A stretch of DNA of 37,167 bases from a virus. How positions within the stretch are numbered: the first letter of the stretch is position 1; each line of letters opens with the position of its first letter. This document shows positions 29,722 through 36,320 of the stretch, piece by piece. The translations under genes and the position numbers were made by a program. Under the pieces are notes generated by a model. That model worked only from the letters and a program-made list of their open reading frames with translations. It searched no databases and was not told the origin of the DNA. The DNA is taken from positions 1 to 37,167 of the IMG/VR virus record IMGVR_UViG_3300032770_000062. One strand, 5' to 3'.

Positions 29722-30075
29722 TTACCGCTGCTGCTCATAGCCACGTACTTCTTCTGCCGCCTTTGGTAGATTCCTTGCGTTCAGCCTGTTTATCTGATCC
29801 TCTGCCCAAGCTTTGTACAAAGACAATTTGTGCTCCGCTATCCTTCTCCCTTGCTCTGCTTGCTTGACATGATAACGGCTTTGAGAACGCCTCACTACCA
29901 AGTAAGTCAAGAAAGCAATGATGATAAGAGAGGCCGCCCAAAGTATCTGGCGCGCAAAGCCTGTCTCTTCCAGGATCAAATGGAGTATGCCATCACGGAT
30001 AGTCCAGTTGAGCGACAGAAGGCCAGCAAAGAATCCTATGAGCAAGCCCCCGGCAAACATTCCCCACCGTCTCAT
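29722..30075 (-). CDS. Two-pass membrane protein with coiled-coil tail (117 aa)
   Basis: Two hydrophobic helices (about residues 6-26 and 44-63) are followed by a charged helix of 50 residues with a cytoplasmic or periplasmic coiled-coil look. It overlaps the next gene by ATGA. It is one of three small membrane proteins in a row (29722, 30072, 30317). A role in superinfection exclusion or membrane reshaping is possible but not shown. Confidence 0.5.
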   Translation of the reverse strand: MRRWGMFAGGLLIGFFAGLLSLNWTIRDGILHLILEETGFARQILWAASLIIIAFLTYLVVRRSQSRYHVKQAEQGRRIAEHKLSLYKAWAEDQINRLNARNLPKAAEEVRGYEQQR

Positions 30076-30320
30076 ATTCTCGACCTGAAAATAGTCTTGC
30101 GTTCTTTCGGCTCTGAATTTGATCTTACTCTGCTACCTATGAAATCAGCTAAAAATAAGAAAGCTGTCAAAGGTCCTAAGAAGGCACAGCCTACAATATC
30201 TTTTATCTCGTCAGTCGTAATATCCAAGTCCCTTGTCCACCAAATCACAAACAAACAAACACCTGTAAGTGTCCATCCTAAAAACATTAAGATACAAACA
30301 ACGATAATTCCCACTATCAT
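30072..30320 (-). CDS. Two-pass membrane protein (82 aa)
   Basis: Two transmembrane segments (about residues 2-28 and 45-64) are separated by an acidic loop (TRDLDITTDEIKD). The ATG at 30320 has GGAGG 8 bases upstream and overlaps the stop of the gene at 30317. A longer frame from 30443 is not likely. No family recognised. Confidence 0.55.
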   Translation of the reverse strand: MIVGIIVVCILMFLGWTLTGVCLFVIWWTRDLDITTDEIKDIVGCAFLGPLTAFLFLADFIGSRVRSNSEPKERKTIFRSRI

Positions 30321-30448
30321 TTCACATCCCTCCCTCTCATCCTTCTCTGTTGCCTTGCCTTCAGATCGTTGATAGCAACAATCGAGAAAGCAAACCAAAG
30401 CACTATGATACAAGCCACTCCAAACAATACCCAACCCCACCAACTCAT
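30317..30448 (-). CDS. Single-pass membrane protein (43 aa)
   Basis: One hydrophobic helix (residues 3-24) then a basic tail (LKARQQRRMRGRDVK). Its ATG overlaps the NinG-like stop (TAATG). A Shine-Dalgarno is not clear, so coupling to the upstream gene is probable. Positive residues after the helix suggest the tail is inside the cell. Confidence 0.5.
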   Translation of the reverse strand: MSWWGWVLFGVACIIVLWFAFSIVAINDLKARQQRRMRGRDVK

Positions 30449-30882
30449 TACTTTGCCTCCAATCCGCGCCACTGGCAATGCTTGATGTACTTCGCGTGCC
30501 ATATCTCGGCCGCCTCTTTTATCTGCCATGTCTTCATGGGCTCCGCTTTCTCGTATGCTCTATGAAGCTGAAAGATGGTGTCAGGCCCCCACAAAGATTC
30601 TGCATATTCCAAGAGTTGGCGCGCCACTACCGGGTCATTCTCCATGTCAATGTTTGCTTTCGTGCAAAGAGGATAGAGATTTGCTTCATCCCATCGGGTC
30701 GAATAGGCTATCCGAGAGAATAGATGGCCGCATTCTATCTTGCCCTTGCATATGTGGCCTGGTGTTCCCATAAGGACGCAATTACCATCAAGCCTTACAT
30801 CAAGCGATGCCCACCTGTCGGCCTCTTTGACAATCGCCTTCCTGGAAGGTTCTCTGACTCGCTTCTTCTTGGGATCTCTCAC
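30448..30882 (-). CDS. ninG: NinG/Rap-like recombination endonuclease (144 aa)
   Basis: CKGKIECGHLFSR and STRWDEANLYPLCTKANID match the conserved HNH-type core of lambda NinG (Rap) proteins, which bind and resolve branched DNA intermediates. The flanks are shorter than in lambda NinG (about 200 aa). It starts with GTG at 30882, overlapping a 16-codon frame. The NinB-like gene is directly upstream, as in the lambda nin region. It would act with the single-strand DNA-binding protein in recombination. The symbol is given by similarity only. Confidence 0.65.
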   Translation of the reverse strand: MRDPKKKRVREPSRKAIVKEADRWASLDVRLDGNCVLMGTPGHICKGKIECGHLFSRIAYSTRWDEANLYPLCTKANIDMENDPVVARQLLEYAESLWGPDTIFQLHRAYEKAEPMKTWQIKEAAEIWHAKYIKHCQWRGLEAK

Positions 30883-30929
30883 GATATCGCCATGCCCCCT
30901 ACTGCCTTATTGAATACCCGGTCTGTCAT
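30879..30929 (-). CDS. 16-codon coupling peptide (doubtful)
   Basis: An ATG overlaps the NinB-like stop (ATGA) and the frame stops after 16 codons in GTGA, overlapping the NinG-like start. The short frame would carry ribosomes across the gap of 43 bases. The peptide itself has no recognised role. Confidence 0.35.
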   Translation of the reverse strand: MTDRVFNKAVGGMAIS

Positions 30930-31258
30930 GCTTCCTCCCGCAACTTGATTCCCAACTCATCCGCTACCTGGTGCGCTTCGTCTATCAACATGGCGCATTC
31001 ATGCTTGCTGCAATTGACCTCACTCTTGAACACATCCACCGGCGTTGACCATGCCTTGACCTTGATCTGATGCGGGGGCGGGAAACCCCTCTTTATCGCT
31101 CTGCACTTGATCCCTATCTTCACATCCTCAAAGTCGTTTCCTGTCTCCCGCGCTATCTGTGCTATGTGTCCGTTGAGGTGGTGATTCTGGGACCGCCAGC
31201 CCGTGGTACGCTGCTCTGGAAGTATCTCAGTATCCTTGCCACAATGAGGACAAGTCAT
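30926..31258 (-). CDS. ninB: NinB-like recombination protein with zinc ribbon (110 aa)
   Basis: After an N-terminal CPHCGK zinc ribbon half, RSQNHHLNGHIAQIARETGNDFEDVKIGIKCRA and later ECAMLIDEAHQVADELGI fit a phage family related to lambda NinB (Orf), a recombination mediator that binds single-stranded DNA. Its neighbours are a NinG-like and a single-strand DNA-binding protein. It starts one base from the stop of the upstream gene. The zinc ribbon is not part of lambda NinB. Confidence 0.6.
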   Translation of the reverse strand: MTCPHCGKDTEILPEQRTTGWRSQNHHLNGHIAQIARETGNDFEDVKIGIKCRAIKRGFPPPHQIKVKAWSTPVDVFKSEVNCSKHECAMLIDEAHQVADELGIKLREEA

Positions 31259-31870
31259 TTAGAAGATCTCGATTTCCTTTTCTGTCGGCGGCCTACCTTC
31301 GACCTTTCCCGCATCTACCCATCCACGTTCCGCTATCTTGTCTGTCTCTTTGTTCTCGTTGACTATCTGCTTCTCAATCATTTTCTGGACGCGGCCCGGT
31401 ACATAGACCGGATCTGTCTCCAAGGAGAAGGGCGCAGTCATCGGTATGAGCTTCCCGTCCTGCATGATTACAGCTTTCCGAATCCCTGCGATATCTGCAA
31501 AGCCTTTGTCATTATGCACGATGGACAGGATGGCCGCCGAACCTTTGATCTTCTTGATGTTCCAGCCTCGAAGTTCATACTCGTTGAATGGCTTTCCGCG
31601 CCACGCCTCAAGATCCTTCCGAAGGTTGCTCTTGGCTGAGAGAGACGCTGTGTAGGGCCGAGTACCTATCAACATGCGCTTCCCCTGGAACGGCCCCGCC
31701 GAGTAACGGACATCAATCTCAAAGTAAATCATCAACTGAGGCTTGATGCCATAGGGCGTTTCCTGGAGGCCAAGATTGAATACCTCAAAGCATACACCAA
31801 TGGTATCCCCCGGCGGCGGCAATTCCCGGTCAAATTGGGGAGAATCCTTGATAATCAGTTCATCACTCAT
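31259..31870 (-). CDS. Single-strand DNA-binding-like phage protein (203 aa)
   Basis: PPPGDTIGVCFEVFNLGLQET, a beta-rich middle and LSAKSNLRKDLEAWRGKPF plus SIVHNDKGFADI match a group of phage proteins near recombination genes thought to bind single-stranded DNA or assist recombination. The acidic C-terminus (PTEKEIEIF) resembles that of SSB proteins. ATG at 31870 is chosen over a longer start because of AGGAGAAGG before it and the overlap with the gene at 31867. Confidence 0.55.
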   Translation of the reverse strand: MSDELIIKDSPQFDRELPPPGDTIGVCFEVFNLGLQETPYGIKPQLMIYFEIDVRYSAGPFQGKRMLIGTRPYTASLSAKSNLRKDLEAWRGKPFNEYELRGWNIKKIKGSAAILSIVHNDKGFADIAGIRKAVIMQDGKLIPMTAPFSLETDPVYVPGRVQKMIEKQIVNENKETDKIAERGWVDAGKVEGRPPTEKEIEIF

Positions 31871-32007
31871 ACCTTCTCCTTTACCTTCTCCTTTCCACAC
31901 TTAGCACATCGCCATCCCTTCGCGGTTCCGTTATGAACCCTCATACCCTTACCGTATTTTTTATCCATGTACTCATCATCACACGTGCACTTCAAAATAG
32001 CTGTCAT
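31867..32007 (-). CDS. Zinc-ribbon protein (46 aa)
   Basis: CTCDDEYMDKKYGKGMRVHNGT and WRCAKCGKE form a CxC...CxxC zinc ribbon, a pattern seen often in phage accessory genes. AAGGAGG is upstream, and ATGA overlaps lie at both ends. It would bind zinc and perhaps nucleic acid or a protein partner. Confidence 0.65.
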   Translation of the reverse strand: MTAILKCTCDDEYMDKKYGKGMRVHNGTAKGWRCAKCGKEKVKEKV

Positions 32008-32276
32008 ATCCTTCCTCCTTGCTTCTCTTTGTATTCCTGGTACATCACTTCCAAGTCTTCATCATTCAAAAAAGAGATCGAGTCATCGCTACTGGTCCCG
32101 CCCATTCCCAACTTCTCGGGGCTTACCTCCAGCCTATCCCCTTGGGGCAATCGCCTGTCCCGGCAACTGGAGTCATATACCGGGTTCAACGGTTTCGCTC
32201 TTGACTCGATCTTCTTGACCTTCATAGAATCGCAGACCATCTTGGTCATCTTCTCCAGATAATCCATGTAGTTCAT
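32004..32276 (-). CDS. Acidic uncharacterised protein (90 aa)
   Basis: The N-terminal 20 residues form a helix (MNYMDYLEKMTKMVCDSM), the middle is polar, and the end is acidic and helical (NDEDLEVMYQEYKEK). No family is recognised. It is coupled to its neighbours by ATGA overlaps at 32007 and 32276. Confidence 0.45.
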   Translation of the reverse strand: MNYMDYLEKMTKMVCDSMKVKKIESRAKPLNPVYDSSCRDRRLPQGDRLEVSPEKLGMGGTSSDDSISFLNDEDLEVMYQEYKEKQGGRI

Positions 32277-32449
32277 TTCAGAGCCTCAATCAAAGCGTCA
32301 GCAAAATCACAGGCACATTGAGCAAGAATACTTGCGGATGCACCATTCCTAGATGCTATGTATCCCTGTAGTGCCATGGCCGCGAAGTACTCCCGCTTCG
32401 TCAGTCCTTTCGCTCCGTCAGTAGAAAACGCCAGATCTTTCCCGTTCAT
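32273..32449 (-). CDS. Phage protein with LTKREYFAAMALQG motif (58 aa)
   Basis: LTKREYFAAMALQGYIASRNG and the end FADALIEAL are characteristic of a common short phage protein of unknown function. AGGAGG lies 8 bases before the ATG. Longer reading frames that continue upstream run through the repeat DNA of the neighbouring gene and are not real. Confidence 0.65.
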   Translation of the reverse strand: MNGKDLAFSTDGAKGLTKREYFAAMALQGYIASRNGASASILAQCACDFADALIEALK

Positions 32450-32469
32450 TTCTCCATCCTCCTGTCTCT

Positions 32470-33081
32470 CTATATGGCCGGTGCTTTCGTATAATGCTTG
32501 CGCACTATATTTGCACACTGCTTCAATACCTTTTTTCGTTCTGTGATGTAGGCGGCGGCGTAGGCGGCGTCGGCGGCGTTGGCGGCGGCGGCGGCGGCGT
32601 AGGCGGCGTCGGCGGCGGCGGTGTTGGCGGCGTCGGCGGCGGCGGCGTTGGAGGAGGCGTAGGCGGCGTCGGCGGCGGCGGCGGCGGCGGTGGCGGCGGC
32701 GTAGGAGGAGGCGTAGGCGGCGGCGGTGGCGGCGGCGTAGGAGGAGGCGGAGGCGGCGGCGGCGGCGTAGGCATTGGCGGCGGCGTTCCTTACTTCCTCT
32801 ATTGTCGCTTCTCCCTTTGTCCACGCCTCGGAGGTCTCGATGCACTTCAGCACGCGAGGATCTTTCGTATATGGCAGCGCAAATCTTGCACATTCGCAGG
32901 CGACCAGAACCAGAGGTTTTCTGCTGTCGCTCCACGGATCTCCCGCTGTTTTACCGATAAGCCATAACATCCAGTCCCCACGCTTGCAGAACGACCATGC
33001 CGTTTCTTCGTCAGCCTGTCCAAATGCCCACTCGACCGCCTCACTGCAAGCCCCCAGCGACCGCAATTTCGATACATCCAT
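32470..33081 (-). CDS. Imm5-like helical protein with Ala/Tyr repeat array (203 aa)
   Basis: The first 100 residues (EAVEWAFG, WLIGKTAGDP, LVACECARFALPYTKDPRVLKCIETSEAW) fit a family related to Imm5-type immunity proteins. From residue 101 to 180 there is a repeat array of AAYA, ASSYA and ADAA units. Its DNA is a run of GCGGCGGCGTAGG-like triplets. A basic end follows. The helical array may be a solenoid of variable length. A similar array is in the unrelated protein at 34152. Function unknown; toxin immunity is only suggested by the family. Confidence 0.6.
   Translation of the reverse strand: MDVSKLRSLGACSEAVEWAFGQADEETAWSFCKRGDWMLWLIGKTAGDPWSDSRKPLVLVACECARFALPYTKDPRVLKCIETSEAWTKGEATIEEVRNAAANAYAAAAASASSYAAATAAAYASSYAAATAAAAAADAAYASSNAAAADAANTAAADAAYAAAAAANAADAAYAAAYITERKKVLKQCANIVRKHYTKAPAI
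32550..32785. repeat. Ala/Tyr-coding triplet repeat array 1
   Basis: On the plus strand the bases alternate GGC, GGA and GTA/GTT units with few other codons for over 230 bases. It makes long spurious Gly-rich, Arg-rich and Pro-rich frames on other frames. Repeat units vary, and slippage or recombination could alter the length. Confidence 0.8.
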
Positions 33082-33458
33082 TATGCCATCTCCTTTCTTT
33101 TGTCTCGCTCTATCTCGTACCTCATGTCCTCTGCCATCTCGCGGCGCCCTTCTTCCTCATCCTCCCTGGCCCGGTCAAAGTCGTTAGGTAAACACCCGCT
33201 ACCGTGGCACCGTGAACACTTGGTTCCCTCGTGCATCCCTTCTCCGCTTCCGTTGCACTGAGGGCAGGTATCTCGCTCGTTAGGGTCAGGTTCGGCAACT
33301 ACTAACTTTGACCTGTCGCGGCCCGCTTCGCTGATGTCAGGGTCAAGCTCCAGCCTCTGACCGCAGTTGTCGCACTCGGCCTCAACATCGTCAGGCTCTT
33401 CAATCTCCACTTCACACCCGCAGACCGGGCAGGGATAGACTGCTTTAGGAGGCTTCAT
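33081..33458 (-). CDS. Protein with zinc ribbon and DnaJ-type zinc motif (125 aa)
   Basis: The N-terminus has CPVCGCEVE and CDNCGQ, a full four-Cys zinc ribbon. Residues about 65-90 have CPQCNGSGEG and CSRCHGSG, two CxxCxGxG motifs as in the zinc centre of DnaJ. The C-terminal third is a charged helix. Two zinc modules on one small protein suggest a role in protein or nucleic acid binding. ATGA overlaps at 33458. Confidence 0.6.
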   Translation of the reverse strand: MKPPKAVYPCPVCGCEVEIEEPDDVEAECDNCGQRLELDPDISEAGRDRSKLVVAEPDPNERDTCPQCNGSGEGMHEGTKCSRCHGSGCLPNDFDRAREDEEEGRREMAEDMRYEIERDKRKEMA

Positions 33459-33754
33459 GTTTTACCTTCCCCTGTCAGCGTGTACTCAGTGCGCGGGAGA
33501 GATTCCACGCTCTCTTGAAGATCTTTCATACCTTCGTCGTCTGCCAGCTTCTGTACGGCCGCCTTCATCTTGTCCACCAGGTCAAAGGCGTCCATGATGG
33601 CCTGTACTTTGTGCTCGCGGCGGGGAGAAGTGAAGAAATGTATTTGCGATGACCCGTCATCAATCATAGACAACTCTGCAAACCATCCTGTCGCGTCGCC
33701 CTTGTAGACATAAACCTCCGCTTTCTCAAACCCATGCATTGTAATGTGAATCAC
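33455..33754 (-). CDS. Uncharacterised protein (99 aa)
   Basis: Two beta-strand segments (EVYVYKGDATGWFAEL, QIHFFTSP) and then helices with a Glu/Lys-rich end. It starts with GTG at 33754, 7 bases after AGGAGG and in a GTGA overlap with the gene at 33751. A longer frame from 33787 would go through that gene. No family recognised. Confidence 0.5.
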   Translation of the reverse strand: MIHITMHGFEKAEVYVYKGDATGWFAELSMIDDGSSQIHFFTSPRREHKVQAIMDAFDLVDKMKAAVQKLADDEGMKDLQESVESLPRTEYTLTGEGKT

Positions 33755-33927
33755 TTCCCTGCCTCCTCTATCGCTTTCTTTGCACACTTGACACAGTAGC
33801 CGTCCGACCGCCCGCGCCCCTCTTGTATCTTCAAGATTTCATGGCAAACACAGCAGACTGTCACCATTGTCCTTTTGGCCATTGAGTGAGCCATACGCTG
33901 AGAGTAGGAGAGCATAAGAGAGTTCAT
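33751..33927 (-). CDS. Zinc-ribbon protein (58 aa)
   Basis: CCVCHEILKIQEGRGRSDGYCVKCAKK is a CxxC...CxxC zinc ribbon. AGGAG lies 6 bases before the ATG, two bases from the upstream stop. The stop overlaps the GTG of the next gene. Probably a DNA, RNA or protein-binding accessory factor. Confidence 0.65.
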   Translation of the reverse strand: MNSLMLSYSQRMAHSMAKRTMVTVCCVCHEILKIQEGRGRSDGYCVKCAKKAIEEAGK

Positions 33928-34155
33928 CTAGTGCTCCTGATGCGCGCCTACAAATACATATCCCGATCTCCTATAGCATTTGGGATACCTTTGCGCCTTC
34001 TGGGTCCATGGTGGAACTTGATCCATGGCAACTTTCTTGCGCCATATGATCTCCATAGAGTCCAGCATCCAGCATCTATGAGAACCACCAAGACCGTGAT
34101 TGTAGTCATCGTTATAACAGCCCGCACAATGCTTCAACTTCTCCCTGTCTGTCAT
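33928..34155 (-). CDS. Conserved phage Cys-rich protein, VDQ/PPW type (75 aa)
   Basis: CAGCYNDDYNHGLGGSHRCWMLDSM, MDQVPPWTQKAQRYPKCYRRSGYVFV match a widespread small phage protein with two Cys pairs. It is likely a zinc-binding fold. No function is known. Coupled with ATGA to the gene at 34152. Confidence 0.65.
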   Translation of the reverse strand: MTDREKLKHCAGCYNDDYNHGLGGSHRCWMLDSMEIIWRKKVAMDQVPPWTQKAQRYPKCYRRSGYVFVGAHQEH

Positions 34156-34814
34156 TTTCGCGCCTCCCTCTTGGCTGCCTTCTCAATAGCCGTAACAAGC
34201 CAACCGGCGTACTTTTTCTTTGCCTTTTCTCTATCGGCGGCGTTGGCGGCGGAAGCGGCGGCGTAGGCGGCGTAGGCGGCGGCGGTGGCGGAGGCGTAGG
34301 CGGCGGCGTAGGCGGAGGCGGAGGCGTAGGCGGCGGCGGAGGCGTAGGCGGCGGCGTTGGCGGCGGAGTAGGCGAAGTAGGCGGCGGTGTTGGCGGCGGA
34401 GTAGGCGGCGTTGGCGGCGACGTAAGTTCTATCTTTTCCCCTTATCCACAAATCAGCCCATGCGTTCCACGCCTTGTCATTGCAGACCTTCTTTGTTGTC
34501 TTCACAGCATCGGTCGCCACACGAATCGACCACGCTAAAATGATTTTCTTCGCGTCCAGCGTCCACAGCACTTTACGATTTCGGCAAACCAGCTTTCGCT
34601 CATCCTGCTCCATGTCTCCGCTGCACTCCACGCGAGAAACTTGAAATCCCGGTGCAAACCACAGAGCATCCTGAATGTCTACGCTTGCGTGATATCCCCT
34701 GACGCACATTTTCAGATTGCCCTCGTACTTGTAGGTCTTTCCTACTTTTAGCGGCTGACCGTCTCTCAGCTTCATCCCGTCAGTAAAATGCCATGCCAGT
34801 ACTTTCTTAGTCAT
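34152..34814 (-). CDS. DUF7666-like protein with Ala/Tyr repeat array (220 aa)
   Basis: The first 100 residues (VLAWHFTDGMKLRDGQPL, CVRGYHAS, ALWFAPG) match a phage and bacterial family of unknown role (DUF7666-type as I recall it). Residues about 127-195 are an array of AAYA, SAAN and ASA units like the one in the protein at 32470, with similar DNA. A basic end (REKAKKKYAGWL) follows. The shared array on an unrelated N-terminal domain suggests exchange of the repeat between genes. Confidence 0.6.
   Translation of the reverse strand: MTKKVLAWHFTDGMKLRDGQPLKVGKTYKYEGNLKMCVRGYHASVDIQDALWFAPGFQVSRVECSGDMEQDERKLVCRNRKVLWTLDAKKIILAWSIRVATDAVKTTKKVCNDKAWNAWADLWIRGKDRTYVAANAAYSAANTAAYFAYSAANAAAYASAAAYASASAYAAAYASATAAAYAAYAAASAANAADREKAKKKYAGWLVTAIEKAAKREARK
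34237..34430. repeat. Ala/Tyr-coding triplet repeat array 2
   Basis: GGCGGC, GGAGGC and GTAGGC units run for about 190 bases on the plus strand, as in the array at 32550-32785, with long Arg-rich and Gly-rich spurious frames. The two arrays lie in separate genes 1.5 kb apart. Confidence 0.8.
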
Positions 34815-35058
34815 TGCTCTTTCCTTTCTTGGCTGCCTTCATTTCCTCAGGTGATACATACCGCCTCTCACTCTCTGGGCCGAAAGCCTTGCCATTACGA
34901 ATGATGCTCTTGATCTCGCCCGCCGTAGTAAAGATGTACTTCGGCCCGCCCGGCAGTACCGTTATTGTTTTCTCCTTTTCTTCAACGTGCTTGCCATCAA
35001 TAGCTGCCATAATCTCTATCATGTCTCTAAGCACTTCTCGGTCTGTCATAGTTAGCAT
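34807..35058 (-). CDS. First gene of the leftward early block (83 aa)
   Basis: Helical N-terminus (TDREVLRDMIEIMAAID) then beta strands (TVLPGGPKYIFTTAGEI) and a basic end. The ATG at 35058 has GGAG 8 bases upstream; an upstream GTG (35067) is too close to it. No family recognised. Overlaps the next gene by 8 bases. Probable leader gene of the long operon, whose promoter must lie in 35059-35181. Confidence 0.5.
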   Translation of the reverse strand: MLTMTDREVLRDMIEIMAAIDGKHVEEKEKTITVLPGGPKYIFTTAGEIKSIIRNGKAFGPESERRYVSPEEMKAAKKGKSND

Positions 35059-35130
35059 TTTACACACTCCAGTGCAGAACGCAAGAAAAATCTTCCCTAA
35101 GTTATCACTAGGTCATAAAGACACACTTTG

Positions 35131-35163
35131 AGTCATTTTGACTGTCAGGAAAATCACTACAGT
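35131..35163. promoter_or_regulatory. Inverted repeats in the divergent intergenic region
   Basis: AGTCA-TTT-TGACT (35131-35143) is a perfect dyad with a 3-base centre. It is joined by ACTGT (35141-35145) and ACAGT (35159-35163), 13 bases apart. These sit between the leftward and rightward operons, a typical site for a regulator. No -35/-10 pair for the leftward operon is clear. The ribbon-helix-helix proteins are candidate binders. Confidence 0.4.
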
Positions 35164-35181
35164 TAAGAATGAAAAAGGTAC

Positions 35182-35212
35182 TTGACATGGTTTTGGTGTA
35201 ACCTAGTAAGAT
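35182..35212 (+). promoter_or_regulatory. Promoter for the rightward leader and operon
   Basis: TTGACA (35182-35187) is a perfect -35. Possible -10 boxes are TAGTAA (16-base spacer) and TAAGAT (19-base spacer); neither is perfect. It points into the 250-base leader. Weak -10 and ambiguous spacing suggest control by a factor. Confidence 0.5.
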
Positions 35213-35214
35213 AG

Positions 35215-35467
35215 CAAACAAGGGTGGGCTTAAGGACCATCCAGCTTTCGGATAGAGAAAAACAGAAAAGCGGCCGGTAGACTTTCAAGACATACGGAAA
35301 ATAGTTCTTGTAATGTGAGACGGTTGTTGATAGACTTCTGGATGCTACCGGGTGATGAACATCATCTGGCTTAAGGGTTGACCTACATCATGGTAAGGTG
35401 GTGTGAGTCAACGGGGTCTCCGTTGTTGGCCGCCGAGAGTCTTACCGCTCAGAGCGGCCTTTTTCTT
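35215..35467 (+). ncRNA. Structured leader with alternative hairpins and terminator
   Basis: This region lacks a protein gene. A hairpin near 35223-35242 (GGTGG with CCATCC), GATG-AA-CATC at 35354-35363, GTTGAC (35377-35382) with GTCAAC (35407-35412) and CAACGG (35409-35414) with CCGTTG (35420-35425) can form; the last two share bases 35409-35412 and exclude one another. A terminator follows. GGCTTAAGG occurs twice (from about 35227 and 35368). The set resembles an attenuator or a terminated small RNA. Confidence 0.5.
35428..35467 (+). terminator. Intrinsic terminator in the leader of the rightward operon
   Basis: GGCCGC (35428-35433) pairs with GCGGCC (35454-35459), with a further GAG/CTC pair inside, and TTTTTCTT follows at 35460. 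It lies 15 bases before the GTG of the first gene, so expression needs read-through, antitermination or control of this hairpin. Confidence 0.7.
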
Positions 35468-35481
35468 CTAGGAGCGTAGAA

Positions 35482-35916
35482 GTGAAGTGGAACGGAGAAT
35501 CATTCAGTGCTAACTACGTAATAACACACTTTGACGGAGATGTAATGTTTGTCCTGAAAAAGGACGCTGAGGCTGAAATAGAGAAGGCCCGCAGAGAAAG
35601 CTATGAAAATGGTACATCAGATGTAATAAGAAGGATGGAAGAGGCCCGCGCCAAGGAACGAGAAAGCATTCTTGCATTTGCTAGAAGTGAGAATCTTTCT
35701 AATGGCGAGCCTGGATATTTCGGAGAGGGATGGAGAAAATCCAGAAACCTGATCATAAACTTCATCAAGTCTCGCTCCGGTGGCTCACAGAGTAAGCCTA
35801 TTCAGAAAATTTCATGGGAGGCTACTTGGGAGCATACAGACTCATGGGTTGTCAAGAAGTTCAACGAACTCATAGACGCTGTTAACGAGCTAAGGGCTAA
35901 AGGAGATAAGCAATGA
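35482..35916 (+). CDS. First gene of the rightward operon, coiled-coil protein (144 aa)
   Basis: A short N-terminal beta region (FSANYVITHFDGDVMFVLKKD) is followed by a charged helix (about residues 29-70), then a polar middle and a helical end. It starts with GTG at 35482, 7 bases after AGGAG and directly behind the leader terminator. It overlaps the next gene in ATGA. No family recognised. As the first early gene it may act on host functions. Confidence 0.55.
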   Translation: MKWNGESFSANYVITHFDGDVMFVLKKDAEAEIEKARRESYENGTSDVIRRMEEARAKERESILAFARSENLSNGEPGYFGEGWRKSRNLIINFIKSRSGGSQSKPIQKISWEATWEHTDSWVVKKFNELIDAVNELRAKGDKQ

Positions 35917-36053
35917 AGTTCCCAGATCCGAAACAATGGCTCATAGAGAACATTGGCCCGCTTCCAAAAGAGACCGAGAAAAGAGATGAATGGCTCACAC
36001 GCCTTGGCATTCTTGTTAGTTACAGCTTCGACGTGGAAAAGATGAACAAATGA
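35913..36053 (+). CDS. 46-residue protein
   Basis: The gene overlaps both neighbours (ATGA at 35913 and 36050), which argues that it is real. It is small, with MKFPDPKQWLIENIGPLPKE and a helical, charged rest. No domain seen. Confidence 0.55.
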   Translation: MKFPDPKQWLIENIGPLPKETEKRDEWLTRLGILVSYSFDVEKMNK

Positions 36054-36208
36054 CTAAGAACGTGAGAAGAGACAAGTACCTGGCCTTGATCTCCCTAGCT
36101 GAGGAGTTCCTAAGAGAAGAAGGCTTAGAGAACGGCGAGAGAACTACCATGCAAGAGGTAGTCTCCCTGGTGAGAGGCCGCCTCAATAGCCTGAAAGGCA
36201 AGAAGTGA
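36050..36208 (+). CDS. 52-residue helical protein
   Basis: Two helices (KYLALISLAEEFLREEGL and TTMQEVVSLVRGRLNSLK) with a helix-turn-helix look and a basic end, which might bind DNA, but the signal is weak. It is coupled to both neighbours. Its 3' end is repeated at 1-36. Confidence 0.5.
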   Translation: MTKNVRRDKYLALISLAEEFLREEGLENGERTTMQEVVSLVRGRLNSLKGKK

Positions 36209-36320
36209 TGCCTCTTTGGTTCTGGGCCCTCTGCGGGGCGGCCGCCTATCTTACATTCCTTCTTGTCGTTGGCTGGTTAGTATCTCGAATACCACCGAGT
36301 ATGAGGTAATCCATGAGCCG
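36173..36320. repeat. Direct repeat of 1-148 (left flank, complete copy)
   Basis: See the copy at the window start: 127 bases exact then three mismatches up to 36320. Downstream of it the sequence encodes allele B of the regulator. Confidence 0.9.
36208..36309 (+). CDS. 33-residue membrane peptide (copy B)
   Basis: Same gene as 36-137, with one changed residue near the end. A single hydrophobic helix of about 25 residues. The ATG overlaps the upstream stop. The stop is 3 bases before the regulator ATG, so the two genes are probably co-translated. Confidence 0.55.
   Translation: MPLWFWALCGAAAYLTFLLVVGWLVSRIPPSMR

Noticed and set aside
32273-32935. 220-residue frame ending at 32273
   Set aside because: The N-terminal part is Arg-rich shadow of the repeat array. 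The real gene starts at 32449, where a good AGGAGG is found.
32494-32967. Long Gly-rich, Arg-rich and Pro-rich frames over the triplet repeats
   Set aside because: They are alternative readings of the Ala/Tyr repeat DNA of the leftward gene at 32470-33081, and have no start signal or family match.
34220-34543. Arg-rich rightward frame over the second repeat array
   Set aside because: Same cause: the real coding frame is the leftward gene at 34152-34814.
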